Shown here: positions 1 through 12,500 of the stretch, in pieces
How the letters are laid out: every line of letters starts with the position of its first letter
Position numbering within the stretch: the first letter of the stretch is position 1
Source: Fragum whitleyi
Lineage: Eukaryota > Mollusca > Bivalvia > Cardiida > Cardiidae
Direction of reading: 5' to 3'
Assembly (NCBI GenBank): GCA_948146395.1
Contig: OX411560.1
Location: 186,001 to 250,000 of the forward strand
Length of the DNA stretch: 64,000 bases
The notes under the pieces: generated by a model
The model's database searches: none
The model's input: the letters and a program-made list of their open reading frames with translations, nothing else
What the model was told of the DNA's origin: nothing
Made by a program: the position numbers and the translations under genes

Positions 1-310
1 ACCTTATCACAGTACTCTGCAACTTTCTTGCATTTTTCTCTTTTGGAAAATAGAATAACATTCACAATTGTGGCCCATTAAATTTCTTTCTTCTCAGCAC
101 GGGCTTTTTGGGATTGGTCCATCTGTTTCAGCACGGGCTTGTTAGAATTGGTCCATCTGTTTCTGTGGTCAATGAGTCTGTGACACACTTCACTGTGACA
201 TTTAACTTTGTTAGGGATTGTCTTTATGAATAGCATAATCTTCATACAAGAATACTTTTTGAGTGGAATCTCTACTGCTTATAAATCTTACACTACGGTG
301 TCTGTTTCCT

Positions 311-1378
311 GAAAAGAGAAAACAAGAGGACCATAAAAGTCCTATATCACACACCTTCATCTCCTTGACTGCTCCTTAAGCAAATTTAAATGCTTTGGAG
401 ATCATTTAATGATCACTAAATTTTTCAAAGATACATTATTCTATCCCTATGATCAATGCATAAGCTTCTAGCATTTTCTAAGCAAGTTTCATGAAGGGAT
501 TCTTCCTTTGATAAGACGAACATACTCAAATACTGAGAAAATAACTCCTAGAGTGGAAAAAAGAGAATAAGGTTCTTTTCCTGTATTCTCTCACAGGACA
601 CTCCATTTTTCAATAGAAATTATCCTTTTGACTAGATATAAATCCTCACCAAAATTGTGGCTCCTACAGTGTAAGCAAGAAACTTGTCATTAAGACCCCA
701 TTTTCCAGTGATATCAAACAGATCCTTCCCAATTCCAAAAGGGTTTATCCTTGTGACTCAAAACAATTAGACATAGACTAGCTTCACAAAGAGTTTGTAG
801 CATCTTGAGTGTAAACAAGAAAATCTTCATCAAGTTCTCTTTTCCTGTGATATCAAATGGATCCTTCCAATTTTCTAAAGGCTTTATACTTGTGACCTGA
901 CCAATATTCTGAACAAGTTTCATAAAGATTGGGCCATTTTGTGGCCTCTTGAGTGTAAACAAGAAAAAATTCAAGAAGGCCCCTTTTACCATAACATGGC
1001 ATGAATCCTTTCCACTTTCAAAAGGATTGACCCTTGTGACCTGACCAATACTCTGACCAAGTTTCATAAAGATTAGGCAATGTTTGTGGCCTCTAGAGTG
1101 TAAAGAAGAACATTATCATTAAGGCCCCCCTTTCCTGTGATATGGCATTGATCCTTCCCATTCTCAAAGGGCTTTATCCTTGTGACCTGGCTAATATTAT
1201 GATCAAGTTTCATGAAGATTGGGCCATGTTTGTGTCCTCTAGAGTTTAACCACTTAAATTGTTGAGGCCGGCCATATGGACAACAAAGGACAGACAACAC
1301 ACAAAGCACAATAGACAAGGGACATTAAATGATCACAACAGCTCGCCTCAAGCACAATGTGCTCATGTGAGCCTGAAA
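311..1378 (+). repeat. Interspersed element with four ~145-bp internal monomers
   Basis: A unique head (motif AACAAGAGGACCATAAAAGT) leads into about four tandem units of roughly 145 bp between 655 and 1231. Each carries a phrase like GAGTGTAAACAAGAA and a later phrase like TTTCATAAAGATTGGGCCAT. A unique tail follows, with an imperfect stem (CTCGCCTCAAGCAC...GTGCTCATGTGAG). A second, shorter member of the family lies at 6610-6972. Head, short tandem monomers and a hairpin-bearing tail is the organisation reported for bivalve pearl/Helentron-type elements; that assignment is inference. No coding capacity is visible. Confidence 0.7.
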
Positions 1379-2330
1379 AGCCGTGGTTGTTAAACATTTC
1401 ACAACATAATGAACTGCCAACTATTAAAAGATTGATCTTGATTTTTGAAAGTTACTTTCAATTTTGGTTTAATTTACAGAGGAATAAATTACATGTATAT
1501 CAAAGCTCAGAATGATCAATTGATCATGTGCATGACATTAAAGCAATGGCTACTGAAAACATATTCTTATGATTTATGAATTTATTTTTTTCAATATTTC
1601 ACAAGAGTTTTAACTTATTTAAATTATTCTTGAAGAGTAAAAGTTACTGCCAGAGAAGCACTGGTTTAATCCACTGCTACCCAATTTTACACTGTGATTG
1701 GCTATTAAAAGTCTTGAAAACACCAAAATCATTGTGAAAGACATATAAATATCCATGCACATAGTCATTTTAATTGCCATATTGAAATTTTAGCTTGTAC
1801 CTTATGGTCTACATTGGCTTTGATATCAAAGAAAAACCTTATCAGTTAGAAATACAATACATTGTAATATGTTATTTTTTTCAAAGCCTAATCCCCAAAC
1901 TTTCTAGAGCTATGCTCAATGTTTAAGTGCCTACTTTTATTTCAATTATTCAGATGAACTTTCCTTCAGGATGACAAAATGCTGCATACTCTTTGCAAAT
2001 TATATTATTATATGTGCACTACCTTGCATGCAAACTTGAGTATAATCTCCAAACAGTTTGTGCTGTTTTATCCAACCTTAACACAGGGTTTGACTTAATA
2101 TCATGAAAAAGGTCCTAACATAACGATCACAATAAGTGATGAATCAAGAAAAAATGAAGGTATTTATTCTTGCTTTCCTGTGTAGCATGATCTGGCTTAC
2201 AAGGATCAAAACTTTTGTTTATTTTGTGATTCTTTGAAGTAAATTAAAAATTTAAAGAGTTGCTTCGCTTTCCTGTGACAGCTTCTGGTTGTACAAAGAG
2301 TTTTGACTGTTTTACTTGAAGAATCTATCA
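1379..2330. other. Intergenic stretch, nothing recognised
   Basis: AT-rich sequence with no open frame of note, no splice-bounded exon candidate and no repeat that I could match elsewhere in the window. Confidence 0.5.
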
Positions 2331-3015
2331 ATCAGATACCCCTTGACCCCTGCTGCCTTGATAGAATGGATATTGACCTTGTCCTTGAGCTAGATTACTG
2401 CAGATGAAGATCAAAGAAATTTATTATCTTGCTTAATGTAAGCATTGAGTTCTGAGAAGGCTTGAAGTAATTTGAAGATGATGTTTTTGATTAAGGTTTG
2501 CCTTATTTAACCTTGATAGATTGCCCTGACCTTGTCAGATAATCTTGACCTTTCTACCTGCATATATATGAGGATCAAATAGATTTATAAGCATGTAAAA
2601 TATATAGGATTGCATACTAAATAAGCTGGATACTACTTTAAAATGGTATGTTTTCTATGTCTTTAATAGATAATTGACTGACTTACTTATATGACTTTGA
2701 CATTTAGTATATGTAATCACTTGTCAATGAGATCTATAATCTTGCTGAATAAAACTGATCAAACATAGGCTGAAGTAATTGAAAATGATAAGTTTTCTCA
2801 TGTTTGACCGTGAAAGATGTTCTTGATCTTGCTAGATAACCTTGATCTTAGCACCTAAGATAATTTATATCAATTCAGTGAGATCTATCATCACACCAAA
2901 TTTGATTATTGCATCAGGAAAAGATTCAAAGTAAGTGGCAATATTAAGTTTTATGGTTGAGGTTTGCAGATAGAGCAATAGATAACCACATGGAAAGAAA
3001 AATTGACGGACAGAG
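2331..3015 (+). repeat. Diverged repeat rich in CCTTGACC phrases
   Basis: Several copies of phrases such as TTGACCTTG, GAGATCTAT and TTTGCAGA-CAGA are spaced at a few hundred bases. The same succession (CCTTGACCTTGT..., ATCATGCCAAATATGAG, TTTGCAGACAGACAGA) recurs at 6318-6610 and 7306-7512, so this is an old interspersed family. It holds no coding sequence. From 3016 to about 3840 I see nothing further. Confidence 0.45.
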
Positions 3016-3839
3016 AAACAGAAACTAACAAAACAATAAGCCAGAGATTTTAATGATATGGGATTCAAAAATATTCCTGATTCTAGAATGGGCATTCTAC
3101 CTTTCAATGAGATAATTTTCTTTTATGTATATCTGGTTGACCTCTGCTATATATAACCTCTTTTTCAAATGTTTTTAAGTACTGCAGTCCCCTGATAGTT
3201 CCTTTTCATATGGTTTGTCAAATCTAAAAGGAATTACCAAAGGTAACTTTGGTAAGGCTTTCATTCAGAACAAGCCTAAATAATGCCCATAAACAAGGCC
3301 CTTTAATCTTTCACTTGATCAAAACCTAGTATGCAAGACAAATGTAACTTAAATTTCTTACTAAGGGTTAAACTAAGCACCTTACATTGAAGAAGACTGA
3401 AATCATAATGCAGATTTGTGATTGAGAATGTCATTTCAAAAAGTAGTTGAATTTTACCTTAATTTGAGTGAATACATGTTCAAAATTATCCAAGTTTATA
3501 AAGCTCTATCATTAATTTCTGTGTGGATTAGCTCTTCAGTTCCACAATATTAAATTAGATGCCCTGATTCAAAGAACACACATGACTGTCTTAAACAAGT
3601 TTAATATTATGTTACTTCTGTTTATTTAAAAGCTAAAATCAATATGATAATATTATCAAGGCTACCACCTTACAGAAATGAAGAAGAAAATAAGACCCAA
3701 ATAAGTACAGGGTGTGTTCATATAAAACACTAATGCCTGAATGAGACTGAAACAACATTTTTTTGTTTGTTACTTTGACTTTGACCCATGACCCTGAGGG
3801 ATCGACACTAACTTCTATGAGTCAGGAGTCAATCAGACT

Positions 3840-4160
3840 CCCAACTTATTTTAATCAAGTAGTCCAATCTCAAAGTAAGGAGTCTGAATTTTAATATTTG
3901 GTGAACATACTGAAAAAAGGAAAAAATTGCTTGTCACAAGCAATTTCTTCTTTGCCTCTTCCTTGCCACAAGTTTCTTCCCCAAAGAAGTTGTTTTTCTT
4001 TGAATATACTACTAGTTCCAAGCAAAATGTCATCTTCAACAATTTATGAGGTAATTTTTAAGATCTTTTGTTTTTCAAAATACTCTCATATGATCCTGGG
4101 AGTCCATCTGAGTCCGTGCTTGCAAAATGAAGGGAGTCCCAACTGGTAAACAAGGGGTCT
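3840..4160. repeat. Degenerate relative of the hairpin-core TTAA MITE
   Basis: The central palindrome AAATTGCTTGTCACAAGCAATTTCTT around 3926-3952 is the same core found in the intact TTAA-flanked elements (for example 19407-19636). The flanks here differ and no TTAACCC ends are present. It is read as an old or related element. The two overlapping open frames across it, one per strand, are products of the palindrome and are not called as genes. Confidence 0.4.
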
Positions 4161-4798
4161 TGAACCTCTAAACTCCTAGACTAATGTCAAACCCTATGAC
4201 CTTGACCTATGAACTTGACATTGACAGAAGTGTATTGATGAGAACATTGTCTGTCAAATAGTGTTGAAGATACAGCAACATGTTTAGTTCTCAGTTTAGG
4301 TTTTCTAAGACAGACACCAGTAAATAAATATGCGCCTGATCTATTGAAGCAGGGAAAATGATACTTGTATCAATTGTCCCTTCTTTTGTATTAACTCCCA
4401 TGATTGGGTGACCAAGACTTTTACCTAGTGAATAAGTTTTTAAGTATTTTATAAAAACTAATACCAGTGATTCTTTTTATGCATAGGGGAAGGGAGTTAA
4501 GGTCCCCTAATTTCAGGGAAATTTGTTAAATGAACTTCTATGGGGAAAAAATCTTCACTTGTGTATTTTGCTTGACTACTGAAAATCTTTGAAAATATTT
4601 TTATAAACACAAAGAAAATAGATTTCAAAGGCAGTTTGAAAGCTGATAGTTAAAACTCTGTAATTGTAAACAGGAATACTATCATGAGAGAATCTTGTTA
4701 AGATTGTAAAATTGACATATCAGGGGTAAATGCAATTTTAGAAGAAATATTCTCAGAGGGCTTTATGTTGATTTCAACACTCTTTCATTTATATCTTG

Positions 4799-5020
4799 GT
4801 GGCTGAAGCAATTAACAATGGATTCCTGGATTTTCTCACACTTGTACTACCATTACACCCTTTCCTAGCCTCAAGCTGCTATCCCACAGGTCTATGATTA
4901 TAAATCCAATGGTGGGAGATAAATTCAATATAGTTGGAAAGGATGAGTGCTGACATTGGGAATCAAACCTGGGACCTTTTTAATAATATTCCAATGTGCT
5001 ACCACAGCGCTTTAATGGTT
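4799..5020 (-). mobile_element. tRNA-derived SINE (old copy)
   Basis: The reverse complement reads the common SINE body of this window: a tRNA-like B box, GGCACTCAT-type junction, GACTATTTGTC, ATAGACCTATG, AGATAGCAGCT, AGGCTAGGAAAGG, and ends near ATCCATTGTTA. It is heavily diverged and lacks the usual CAAT tail. The family has about eleven copies here, in both orientations. Confidence 0.65.
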
Positions 5021-5035
5021 GCTCTCTGCCGGCTT

Positions 5036-5253
5036 TAACCCTTGTCATACTGAACAAACAAATAGTTACTGGATGCACTAATTACAAAGAGTTTATAGTC
5101 TGAAAATTCATTTTTCTGTGTTTCTTTTCCAGTTCACAATGGAAATAAGGTAGTATAGACTAAGATCAGACTGCACATGTGTGCAGGCTGATCATGGTCT
5201 TTACCTCCTGCAAAATCAGGAAAATTACTGGTTCAGCATCCCAAGGGTTTTAT
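5036..5253. mobile_element. TTAA-type MITE, TTAACCCTTGTCAT family
   Basis: The left end TTAACCCTTGTCATACTGAA is mirrored by the right end TTCAGCATCCCAAGGGTT, giving imperfect inverted termini next to TTAA-like sites. The right half holds a foldback (AGATCAGACTGCACATGTGTGCAGGCTGATC). Partial copies lie at 36356-36456 and 61700-61797. TTAA sites with CCC...GGG ends suggest piggyBac-type mobilisation; this is inference, as no transposase is present. Confidence 0.6.
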
Positions 5254-5295
5254 AACATTGCCAGATTTGAAAAAGAAATATTAACAACTAGAACT

Positions 5296-6121
5296 GTCGC
5301 AGAGTGGACTTATACCCACACAAGCACTTTGTCAAAATGTAAGTGCTATTAGTGCAGGATGTGTTTGTAACAAATATTGAGGTCATATGCAGCATTTGCA
5401 TGAAGTTTCATGATTCTAGGTCGGTTGGTTCTTGAGTTAGAGTCCAGAAACAAAAATGGAACAAAAGTTGACTGTGACCTTTGACCTATGTGACCCAAAA
5501 ACAATAGGGCACTCCCTTGAGTCATAAGCAACATTTGCATAAAGTTTCATGATTTTAGGTTACTTGGTTTTATAGTTAAGAGTCCAGAAAAGAAAACTGA
5601 ACTAAAATTGACTGTGACCTTGACCTTTGACCTATGTGACCCAAAAACAATAGGGCACTCCCTTGAGTCATAAGCAACATTTGCATAAAGTTTCATGATT
5701 TTAGGTTACTTGGTTTTATAGTTAAGAGTCCAGAAAAGAAAACTGAACTAAAATTGACTGTGACCTTGACCTTTGATCTAAGTGACTCAAAAACAATAGG
5801 GCACTTCCTTAGGGCATTTAAGCAACATTTGCATAAAGTTTCATCATTGTAAGTCACTTGATTTTGAGTTAAGAGTCAGAAAACGAAAATTGAACAAAGG
5901 CTGACTGTGACCTGGACCTTTGACCTATGTGACCCAAAAACAATAGGGCACTTCCTTGGGTCATATGCAACATTTGTCTAAAGATTCACCATTGTAGATC
6001 TCTTGGTTCTTGAGTTAGAGTCCGGAAATGAAAAGGTCTACAGATGGACAGATGGACGGACAGACAGACATGGTGAAACCAAATTCCCCCCCCCCTTTAC
6101 ATCCCAGGTGGGGGGTATAAT
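5296..6121 (+). repeat. Element with ~146-bp tandem monomers
   Basis: The phrase CAAAAACAATAGGGCACT recurs at about 5495, 5642, 5787 and 5934, a period near 146 bp. Each unit also carries GCATAAAGTTTCAT and TGACTGTGACCTTGACC. The tail is rich in GACGGACAGACAGACA and ends in a C-run followed by GGTGGGGGGTATAATA. An inverted, shorter copy starts right after the first exon of the zinc-finger gene (about 18625-18965). Confidence 0.7.
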
Positions 6122-6317
6122 AATGAAAGATTATCAAAGTAAAGGGTCATACATCATGGAACATTCAAATTATTCAAATTCATTGAATTAGTCCAATTGA
6201 TTAGGAGGAAAAGATTTTTTTAAGTTCTCAGAGTAAAAATTGGCCCAACCCTGCCATGCCCATATTCATGTATCTATCAAAACTCCATGAATATTTAAGT
6301 GAGGGATCACAGGTTCA

Positions 6318-6610
6318 CAGTTAGTTGACCTTGACAGATAACCTTGACCTTGTGATATGACCTTGACTTTGGTATCAACAGCAGATGCATATCATTTGAG
6401 ATCTATCACCATGCCAAATATGAGTCTTGTATCTTAAAGAAGATTGATGATATTAGTTATGTATCATTGAGAATAACATCATGCCAAATATGAGCCTTGT
6501 ATCTTGAATAGGCTTATTGGCAAATATTTTTTGTTAAGTTTTGCAGACAGACAGATAGATGGACAGACAACGGACTAGGTAAAATAATATGCCCCGATCT
6601 ATCAATGTGA
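6318..6610 (+). repeat. CCTTGACC-type interspersed repeat
   Basis: Same succession of phrases as 2331-3015 and 7306-7512, ending in a GACAGACAGATAGATGGACAG tract. Non-coding. Confidence 0.45.
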
Positions 6611-6972
6611 ACAATAAACAAGAGGACTATGACGGTCCTATATCGCTCACCTTCGTCCCTTTGACTCCTCCCTTAGCAAAACTAAATGCATTTAAGATCA
6701 TTAAATTTTTCAGAGAAAGACATTATTCTATTTCTATGATCCCTGTATAAGTTTCTAGTCTTTTCTAAACAAGTTTCATGTGACCTGGCAAACATTCTGA
6801 CCAAGTTTCATGAAGATTGAACCAGATTTGTTGCCTATAGAGTGTAGACACTTATATTGTTGACGCTGGATGACATACACGCATGACATACGACGGGTGA
6901 CGGTCGACAGACATTCAAAGATCACAAAAGCTCACCTTGAGTATGATGTTCTAAGGTGAGCTAAAAAAAAAG
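6610..6972 (+). repeat. Short copy of the 311-1378 family
   Basis: The head (AACAAGAGGACTATGACGGT) and tail match the element at 311-1378, but only one monomer remains. The tail forms a clear stem, CTCACCTTGAG...CTAAGGTGAG, followed by an A-run. This hairpin at the 3' end is shared by other monomer-type elements of the window. Confidence 0.6.
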
Positions 6973-7305
6973 CCCAGCATTGCCATGCCCATGTTAAGGA
7001 TGAAATCAAATTTTCTTGAAATAATTCAGTAAAGGGTCACTCAAGGAACAATCATGCTTAGTTTTGTTGAGATTGACCTAATGGTTTGGGAGGATTAGGT
7101 TTTAAAAGATTTATATTTAAGTACTTCTTGCTATGCCCATCTTTTGGGGTCAATCTAAGGTTCTTGAACAATTGGAGTAAAGGGTCTGTCAGGGAACATC
7201 CATGCCATTGAATTTGACGACCATGAGTGGGTAGGAGAAGATTCTTAAACAAGAAATATTTGTGAAACATGAATGTCCATAAAACAGCAATTTTTTAAAA
7301 AAAAA

Positions 7306-7512
7306 ATTGACCTTGACAGATTATCTTGACCTTGTCACATGACCTTGACGTTGGTACCAGCAGATGTGTCATTTAAACATATCATTATACCAAATACGAG
7401 TATCTTGTATCTTGAATAGCCTTGAAGTAATTGGCAATGTTAAGTATGTTGTTTAAGTTTTGCAGACAGACACATGGACATGGTAAATTGATATGCACTC
7501 GATCATTTAATG
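7306..7512 (+). repeat. CCTTGACC-type interspersed repeat
   Basis: Third recognisable member of the family at 2331-3015 and 6318-6610. The stretch from 7513 to about 9070 that follows shows no exon or repeat I can match. Confidence 0.4.
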
Positions 7513-9074
7513 CGAGGGCATAAAAATTCAAAGTGAAAAAAAAGCTATCCATGCCACACCGATATTAAGGGTGAAACGTAAATTCTTGAACAATTTCAGT
7601 AAAGGGTCACACGAAAAACATTCAGGCACAAGTCTGAGGGAAAGGGGGGGGGGCAATACTTTTTTTTAACATTTTAGAAGAGGCTCACCCCAGGAACATT
7701 TTTGTCAAGTTGATTTAAGATCCACCAATTGCTTTGGGAGGAAATGATGTTGAAAGGAAATTAATGCACGCACCAACAGACACAGGATGAACACAATGCT
7801 ATGGCAATTTAACTTGCTGGGTTAGGTCAGAAGAGCTTAAAACCCTTCATTATCCATGTACAATAAGATCTCAATATTACCTTTATGTCTCTACCTCAGC
7901 CATCTTTTCTATTCTATTTAAATCATCTAACATTCAAGTCTTGAAATAGATGTCAATGTTGGATAAGGTATTCTGCAGTGTAAATGACCTGGCAAGGTGT
8001 GGCTAAGCATTGGCGAAATTTGGTGAGTTTACTTTTCAATATTTTGGATTCGTTCAAAAATTAGTCTGCAATTATCGTTTATGGGTGCAATTAACTGTAT
8101 TCTAAAAAACGATTCACATGCTTAGAGAAAGTGAACACATTTCATCGTTGGGTTACCAAAGGCTCATAACTTCAGCTGTGACAAGCTGATTAAAGGTTCC
8201 AAGTCATTCATGTCCACTATCTATATATAAAAGATGATCTACCTTAACCTTAAGTGCAACAACACGTTACTTTGGCTCCGCCCTGCCGTGGGCATACATA
8301 ATAAATTATACAGTACCTTTTATTGAAATGAAGTCAATACAATCTAGCTAAAAAGTAATTTATCAAGGACGACAAAGGGAGTATGTGTTATTTGCTATAA
8401 TTGCTCAATTTTTTCAACAATCATATACAGTCCTATTGGTTAGTATTGCACACAAAAGAAAGTCAAGTACATCAATCATGTAAATATATTGCAAATACAC
8501 AAAAAGTCAATACACAACTGAATTTATTAACTATTTTAGCAATTTACATGACATTCTATCTAGAACACACTGTCCCTTAAATTAGAGAATTGGGTGATGA
8601 TCATAGGCACCGTCAACACACTTTTTGTCGGCTAAACAAGTGCAGTTCAAAAAAGAACTTAACTTTAATACCCATAAATGAAAAAGATTGATAAAGGTCA
8701 GGAATCTTTTTTCTGTATAATTCACATGCAAACTTAAATTAGCGTTTAAAATTGGCTGAGTATGAACATGCTGAACATGATAAAACAGGTTATTTGCTTT
8801 CAGGTTTAATGGCCATTTTCTTGTGTTTCATGGTGTCATATAGCTGAGCAGCTTTAGACCATACACAGGATTACCCAATGACTTAATTGGAATTAAAAAG
8901 CATGTGCTCCATCATGTTGCTGGAAGGAAAACAACAGAGATATTCATACCGGGTTCTCCCCTATTGAGAACTGAGTAATCTTGGATACTAATTGTTGGGA
9001 GACATATGACTGGTGTCATCCACTTATCATGTCAAATGTCACATGAAAGTTAGCTGAGCCTTGAAAGTAAATTA

Positions 9075-9280
9075 AAGAAGAAAAGTTGTGCCCTACATGG
9101 GACTCAAAACCCATGACCCGCAGAACACTAGCACAGCCCTCTAACAACTGAGCTGGCCGGGTACCTGGTCATGAGTCTACCCACTGTCGATCACTAACAC
9201 TTGGTTCAAACTCTCAGCCCATGCTGTTGAAAGTCAGCCAATAGCGTTACCGGCTGAGCTTGCCAGGTTCTGCTATTCGT
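9075..9280 (-). mobile_element. tRNA-like SINE remnant
   Basis: On the minus strand a tRNA-like head is visible: CTCAGTTGTTAGAGG as D arm/A box, then ATGGGTTTTGAGTCCCAT as a T arm with 5-bp stem. It is followed by AT-rich sequence. A second tRNA-like D-arm phrase (GGCAAGCTCAGCCGGTAACG) sits at about 9244-9268. The anticodon arm does not fold well, so this is a SINE or pseudogene rather than a tRNA gene. Confidence 0.35.
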
Positions 9281-9667
9281 TGACAGGAGCAGCACTATTT
9301 ACCTAGTTTCTATAATTCTATCATTTAACAAATGTGTATAACAAGAGTACTATAGTAGGAGTGTGGTTTTATGTCACTGTCAGGATCGGAACGAAATTCG
9401 ATGGGACGAATTCAGTTTTTCATTGATTTGCAACGTATAACAACTGTTATCGCAAAAAAGTTTTTGTTCTTTAAATCTTACCGTAAATTACTGAAATCGT
9501 TGTTTAAATGACAGTTAAACTGATTTTTCGGGGTTAAAAACCGGTCGACGGTCTCCAGTATAAACAAAACAGCGCCGCAGAAAAGTACGGAAAGTACCGA
9601 AAGGCCGGGATGTAACGCGCATTCTGATTGGATAATGAGATTTCCATGAAAGGGGTCAAAAATAATT

Positions 9668-9835
9668 AGGGTATACCTGTAAAATAACGGTAAACCTCCA
9701 TTTTTTATCGGTATACTCCCATTTTTTACAGGTTTACCCTTATTTCGTAGGTTTACCCACATTTTTTATCGGTATACCGATATAATATTAGAGGTATACC
9801 TCCATTATTTTGTCGGTATAGCGGTATTCTGACTT
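9668..9835. repeat. Clustered GGTATACC/GGTTTACCC short repeats
   Basis: About seven imperfect units of 20-30 bp combine TATCGGTATAC or AGGTTTACC with CCATTTTTT. The motif GGTATACC is itself palindromic. The block is more GC-rich than its flanks. Function unknown. Confidence 0.5.
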
Positions 9836-9989
9836 TTGACCCCGTTCGCGCGCCATAACATACTGCTTTTTCTTGGCTTATGAAGTGCCCTAAATATTGG
9901 GTCTCAAACACTTTACATGAACCTTAATTAGACATATATGATTATTAAATCACAATTACAAAGTAATGATATCAATGCACTAACAAAAG

Positions 9990-10868
9990 ACAATCCCTGT
10001 ATGGTTTGCGAAACTTTTGCGAAATTGTGCCTCACTTTGCAAGTGATCTAACGTATAACGCGAAGTATTTATTCAATTGTTCTCATACTGTTTCACTTCC
10101 TGAACGCACAAAAGATCATAAATGAAATAATATTGACTCGTCTGTATCATATGAACACATGATCTGCGAAACAGATTCTTTTCGGTAGGAAAATTGTTGT
10201 TATTCCATTATCACTTTCTTTTAAAACTATCAATCTAGCTCTGCATTCACGGGTTCGTATATTTAGAGACAAACTAGAAATAGAAAATGTACATTTTATG
10301 AAAAAAACAAATATTCTGCACATGTTGAGGACTTGCAAAATGAATCTTACAGTAACAAAGCTTGTTACTTAGATAATTAAATACACCTTTATTGCTTACA
10401 ACCTTATGCACCTTTGTCCACTTGTTATTCTGTAAATCATGGTGGAAAGAAATAAAATTTCGCTGCATTCTCCCCCCTCACCCCATTTATTCCTTTTTTT
10501 TTTTTTAATTGAGGAAAATGAATATCAATATAAACACTAGAAATGTCCGTCATGTACAACCTGTTTTAGAAAGAAAAAGGCATACACATATTCTTTTTAA
10601 ATACCATATTAAAAAAATCTAAATGAAAACTAATTCACTTACCTTTTAAATGTAACCTTTGTGATAACTTCAGTATTTCAAAGCTTCATGTAGCTAAATA
10701 CATTTGAAACATAAAACAAACGTAATCAACAATTTAATGAGTTTATATCAGAATGATGCACAGATATATTTTTGGTTGCAATTGTTGTGTAAAACTTTCG
10801 TTTAGTATAAAAATAAAGTAATTGAAAATAAAAACATAAATAAAAATAGGAAAGAAAACTCACAACCT
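9990..10868. other. Intergenic, nothing firm
   Basis: AT-rich sequence. 9998-10070 holds a weak palindromic phrase (TTTGCGAAACTTTTGCGAAATTGTGCCTC) reminiscent of the GTTTGCA foldbacks at 40985 and 63059. No exon is called. Confidence 0.4.
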
Positions 10869-10879
10869 ACGCAAGTTTA

Positions 10880-11115
10880 AGGGCCCTTCATGGGTCCTTT
10901 ATGGGTAATCTTTTCAGGGACCCATATGGGAACCATAAGATATTTTGCCCACACTCTGCCCATATGAATCCCACATACACGAGGGAAATAGGCACACGGG
11001 TTCTATATGGGCCCTACATGGGCGATTGTTTTACAAACGGGACCCACATGGCCCCTTATCGCCATTTTGCCCAGATTCTGCCCATATGGGCCCCAAAACT
11101 TCATGCTTGCTGGGA
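10880..11115. repeat. CCCATATGGG-rich block leading into a satellite
   Basis: Multiple copies of the palindrome CCCATATGGG and close relatives (ATATGGGCCC, CCCACATGG, GCCCATATG) lie in 230 bp, ending directly at the start of the tetranucleotide array. The overlapping open frames here are a by-product of the repeat and the (ATCT)n array and are not genes. Confidence 0.6.
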
Positions 11116-11590
<475 letters not shown>

Positions 11591-11599
11591 CAATTTTTA

Positions 11600-12080
11600 A
11601 TTGATTCCGTGTCTCTTGACGATTACTCAACGGGTGGTGCAGGTCTAGAAAAGAATAAAGAGAAAATAAAGAAAAGTAAGAAATAGTATAACGGAAAGAA
11701 ACAGAATGATTCAGATTTCCAGCTGCATGTTCACCTCCACAACCTTAGAAGCATCTCTGGTTACGATGGTCGCTGTCGACACAGCCTTGGGAAACCTCGT
11801 GGCTACTTACAGCTTAGGTCCTGTCATTTATTAGAAAGAGATAACCCCAGTCCCCACTTAAAGGATACCAAGTCTGGAGATTCTGCTATTTCAGATGGTA
11901 GTCGGTTCCATGCTGCGATTGTCCTGGGAAAGAGTGGGTTTCTGTGGTAGGCAGTAGATGTAGACGGCATGGGTTTGTTTTTCTTGTGTGTTTATCTGAC
12001 CAGTGACACTCGGAGCAGGTGTAGGATACTTCTGTCCACAGGGATGTCTATAAGGTTGTTTGATATCCTGTAGAGGACAT
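11600..12080. other. Intergenic, nothing recognised
   Basis: Mixed-composition sequence without a splice-bounded exon. A phrase near 11700-11990 looks like decayed repeat but could not be matched within the window. Confidence 0.35.
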
Positions 12081-12500
12081 AGGCGTAACTAGGATTTTGT
12101 AATTTATACGCACTCAAAATGCGAACAACATAGAATATATAGGATAAAGGCGATATGTGGCCTGTGACAAAAGATGAATATTCTCCGCCCAATCCCCCTT
12201 TGTATAATTTTAGCGTTGAAGAACAATCAAAACATCTTAACTACAGCTTGAAAAAGCTGTATTTTCGATGTAATGATCATTCGTCAACGACATTCTTCGA
12301 AAGAGAATGGCGATATGAGAACTGTGACAAAAGATTGATGCCCTCCGTCTGCTTCCCTTTTATAATTTGAGCGTTGGTGAATAATTAGAACATCGTAACT
12401 ACAGCTTAAATGAGCTGTAGTCATTCATCAACGATATTTTACAACAGATGATTATTTCTTTTACGCACTTGCGTAAATTGCGTAATGGGAATTACGCCCT
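12078..12500 (+). mobile_element. Repeat with ATAGGCGTAACTAGGATTTTG end
   Basis: The left end ATAGGCGTAACTAGGATTTT and the right part (TACGCACTTGCGTAAATTGCG, GGAATTACGCCC) recur at 40738-40960 (plus) and 42165-42450 (minus). Internal phrases GATATGTGG-CTGTGACAAAAGATGAAT and CAGCTTGAAAAAGCTGTA are shared. Non-coding interspersed element, class unknown. The copy at 40.7 kb carries an 80-bp foldback insertion. Confidence 0.55.
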
